Shown: piece after piece, positions 5,868-7,193 of the stretch
Layout of the letters: the number at the start of each line of letters is the position of its first letter
Numbering within the stretch: position 1 is the first letter of the stretch
Source of the DNA: Ferrimicrobium sp.
GTDB taxonomy: Bacteria > Actinomycetota > Acidimicrobiia > Acidimicrobiales > Acidimicrobiaceae
Direction: 5' to 3'
Assembly (NCBI GenBank): GCA_027365375.1
Contig: DAHXNM010000099.1
Span: 1 to 7,193, forward strand
Length of the DNA stretch: 7,193 nt
Notes under the pieces: model-generated
The model's input: the letters and a program-made list of their open reading frames with translations, nothing else
The model's database searches: none
Told to the model about the DNA's origin: nothing
Made by a program: the position numbers and the translations under genes

Positions 5868-6719
5868 CTAGTTGCGAACCGAACCCGAGATACTGGCGCG
5901 CAGCAGACTCAAACCGCAGCGTAGCACGATACCAAGCTCCACAACAAGCAAGCTGAGAGTCGATCGTGGCTCTGCTGCTGCGTAGATAGCCATCGACCGA
6001 TGATGCTCGAGCAAAGCTCGCGAGCGTCGCTGATCGCTTGATTTGCCGCCATAATGGGTGACTACCGCCAAGGGCTGATAGACAATCTGATAGCCGAACA
6101 GAGTGAGTCGGCGACATAAGTCGACGTCCTCTAGATAAAGGCGGTACTTTGTATCGAATCCGGCCACTCGACGTAGCGCCAGGGTGGGGCATGCAAGAAA
6201 AGAACCTGAGATCCACGGAACGACGACAGCAAGCTCAGGATCTATATCGCTCATGCGATAGGAGCGCGTCGCCGCGCTGGACGGAACAAGCCACCCAATC
6301 GCACCGTGCCACATCGACTGCCACAACGAGGGGAAGCGTCGAAAAGATGGATACCGGCTCCCGTCACTGTTGAGCACCTTTGGACCGACGGCACCGACGT
6401 TTACGTCTGTCTCCAGAACGGCTGCCAGTGCATCGATTGCTCCAGGATGCACAACTACGTCAGGGTTGGAGATCACAACCATGGACTCCTCCACCATTGT
6501 CAATCCGCGATTGATCGCTGCCCCATAACCGAGATTAAATCCAAAGGCGAGTTCATGCACAACAACGCCACCAATGCGGCTGGTTCGATCGTAAGACTCA
6601 TCAACTCCGTTGTCGATGACGACAATTCTGGCTACCCCTTGCTGGCTGAGGTCCTGAATAAGCTGCTCAATTGATCCGGACCGATATTGCACGATGATCA
6701 CCGCAACGTTGCCGTTCAC
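5868..6719 (-). CDS. wbbL: GT2 glycosyltransferase, WbbL-like (probable rhamnosyltransferase)
   Basis: This 283-residue inverting GT-A enzyme probably transfers rhamnose from dTDP-rhamnose to a lipid-linked acceptor at the cytoplasmic face of the membrane. In mycobacteria WbbL makes the rhamnosyl-GlcNAc linker of arabinogalactan. Features are the N-terminal strand VAVIIVQYRSG, VIDNG (34-38), NLGYGAAINRG (62-72), SNPDVVVHPGAID (84-96) in the position of the usual metal-binding DxD region, VGPKVLNSDGSRYPS (111-125), WISGSFLACP (169-178), GFDTKYRLYLEDVDLCRRL (187-205) with the catalytic-type ED/D residues, and H222 in the THYGGKSS segment. The C-terminal 30 residues are hydrophobic and basic and may associate with the membrane. 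The start is GTG, inside a GTGA overlap with the rmlD stop, with GGAG five bases upstream (6728-6725). Donor identity is inferred from the adjoining rmlD and from resemblance to WbbL. Transfer of another deoxysugar or hexose is the alternative. Confidence 0.85.
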   Translation of the reverse strand: MNGNVAVIIVQYRSGSIEQLIQDLSQQGVARIVVIDNGVDESYDRTSRIGGVVVHELAFGFNLGYGAAINRGLTMVEESMVVISNPDVVVHPGAIDALAAVLETDVNVGAVGPKVLNSDGSRYPSFRRFPSLWQSMWHGAIGWLVPSSAATRSYRMSDIDPELAVVVPWISGSFLACPTLALRRVAGFDTKYRLYLEDVDLCRRLTLFGYQIVYQPLAVVTHYGGKSSDQRRSRALLEHHRSMAIYAAAEPRSTLSLLVVELGIVLRCGLSLLRASISGSVRN

Positions 6720-7193
6720 AACCGCTCCAAGTCCCTCACGACGCGCTCTATCGCATCATGCCAATCATCAGTCGTCCGGCCTAGCGCGGCGCTATACGCA
6801 GAGGTAGCGAGTACCGAATTCCTAGGGCGAGGCGCCGGATAACGATCAGCAACCGACGCAGCGCTAACCTCAACTACCTGCCCAGGATCACGACCGAGCA
6901 GAGTCAGAATCCAGCGAACCACTTCGAACCACGACGCGCTGCCACCGTTGACGACATGGAAGCAGCCACTACAGCTACTCAGCATCAACTGGATACTTGC
7001 CTCACTCAAATCGTCAGCAATCGTAGGCGAACCTACCTGGTCGCCTACGAATCTAAGTGTCGAACCTTCTTGGGCCAGACGCACGACTGTGGAGGCGATA
7101 TTGCCGCCGGATGAACTCATTAGCCACGCGGTTCGAATATTTAAATCGCTCCCAACACGAAGCTCCTGCTCACCTCCGAGTTTGCTTCGGCCA
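6716..7193 (-). CDS. rmlD: dTDP-4-dehydrorhamnose reductase, C-terminal part (runs off right edge)
   Basis: RmlD reduces dTDP-4-keto-L-rhamnose to dTDP-L-rhamnose with NAD(P)H, the last step of the Rml pathway. About 159 codons are present; the N-terminal Rossmann domain lies outside the window. The visible reading begins GRSKLGGE, which is the lysine half of the family's YGxSKxxGE catalytic motif. The single base left at the edge is compatible with the missing tyrosine codon. Next come LNIRTAWLMSSSGGNIASTVVRLA, equivalent to the usual RTSWVY...GNFVxTMLRLA, then FVGDQVGSPTIADDLSEA, the hallmark DQxGxPTxxxDLA segment, and GCFHVVNGGSASWFEVVRWIL, equivalent to the G(I/V)YHxxNxGxxSWxEFA region. 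The tail RPRNSVLATSAYSAALG matches the family's RPxxSxLxxxxL ending. The TGA overlaps the next gene's GTG, so the two are co-translated. The frame is open through the window edge, and an internal ATG at 7120 is not the start. Confidence 0.93.
   Translation of the reverse strand, partial: GRSKLGGEQELRVGSDLNIRTAWLMSSSGGNIASTVVRLAQEGSTLRFVGDQVGSPTIADDLSEASIQLMLSSCSGCFHVVNGGSASWFEVVRWILTLLGRDPGQVVEVSAASVADRYPAPRPRNSVLATSAYSAALGRTTDDWHDAIERVVRDLERL

Noticed and set aside
6306..6674. Plus-strand open frame of 122 codons inside the GT2 gene
   Set aside because: It is antisense to the conserved GT2 motifs; no independent coding evidence is visible.

Overview
This 7.2-kb window is chromosomal DNA of a moderately GC-rich actinobacterium. 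The order of genes and the coenzyme F420 pathway point to that phylum. A low-confidence guess is an Acidimicrobiia-like lineage, because the small membrane protein resembles proteins I remember from that class. No phage, transposon, CRISPR, rRNA or tRNA feature was seen.

Layout. (1) Positions 1-722, minus strand: the N-terminal two thirds of a GT4-type glycosyltransferase running off the left edge. Its frame has a good ribosome-binding site but no ATG, GTG or TTG at the expected start. (2) Positions 723-1177: a divergent intergenic region with one weak promoter candidate. (3) Positions 1178-2835, plus strand: cofD/fbiA and cofE/fbiB with an ATGA overlap, two consecutive steps of coenzyme F420 biosynthesis. 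(4) Positions 2832-4859, minus strand: an extended-SDR sugar-nucleotide epimerase/dehydratase and a ManB-type sugar-1-phosphate nucleotidyltransferase, convergent with cofE. The convergent stop codons share one TTAA. (5) Positions 4871-5596, minus: a single-pass membrane protein with an exported domain and a low-complexity tail encoded by three 18-bp tandem repeats. (6) Positions 5597-5867: a 271-bp gap with a 14-bp sequence repeated twice. (7) Positions 5868-7193, minus: a WbbL-like GT2 glycosyltransferase, and the C-terminal part of rmlD running off the right edge, joined by a GTGA overlap.

How the genes fit together. The minus-strand genes look like a cell-envelope sugar block: RmlD makes dTDP-rhamnose, the WbbL-like enzyme probably transfers it to a lipid-linked acceptor, and the ManB-like enzyme and the SDR make or modify another nucleotide sugar. 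The order fbiA-fbiB followed by oppositely oriented manB-wbbL-rmlD matches the Mycobacterium tuberculosis Rv3261-Rv3266c neighbourhood as I remember it. The differences are that cofE lacks the C-terminal reductase domain of FbiB and that the epimerase and membrane protein are additional. The window looks like an old conserved core locus with lineage-specific insertions. I see no evidence of a wholly new system. The most interesting items are the GT4 start, the membrane protein and the repeated 14-mer.
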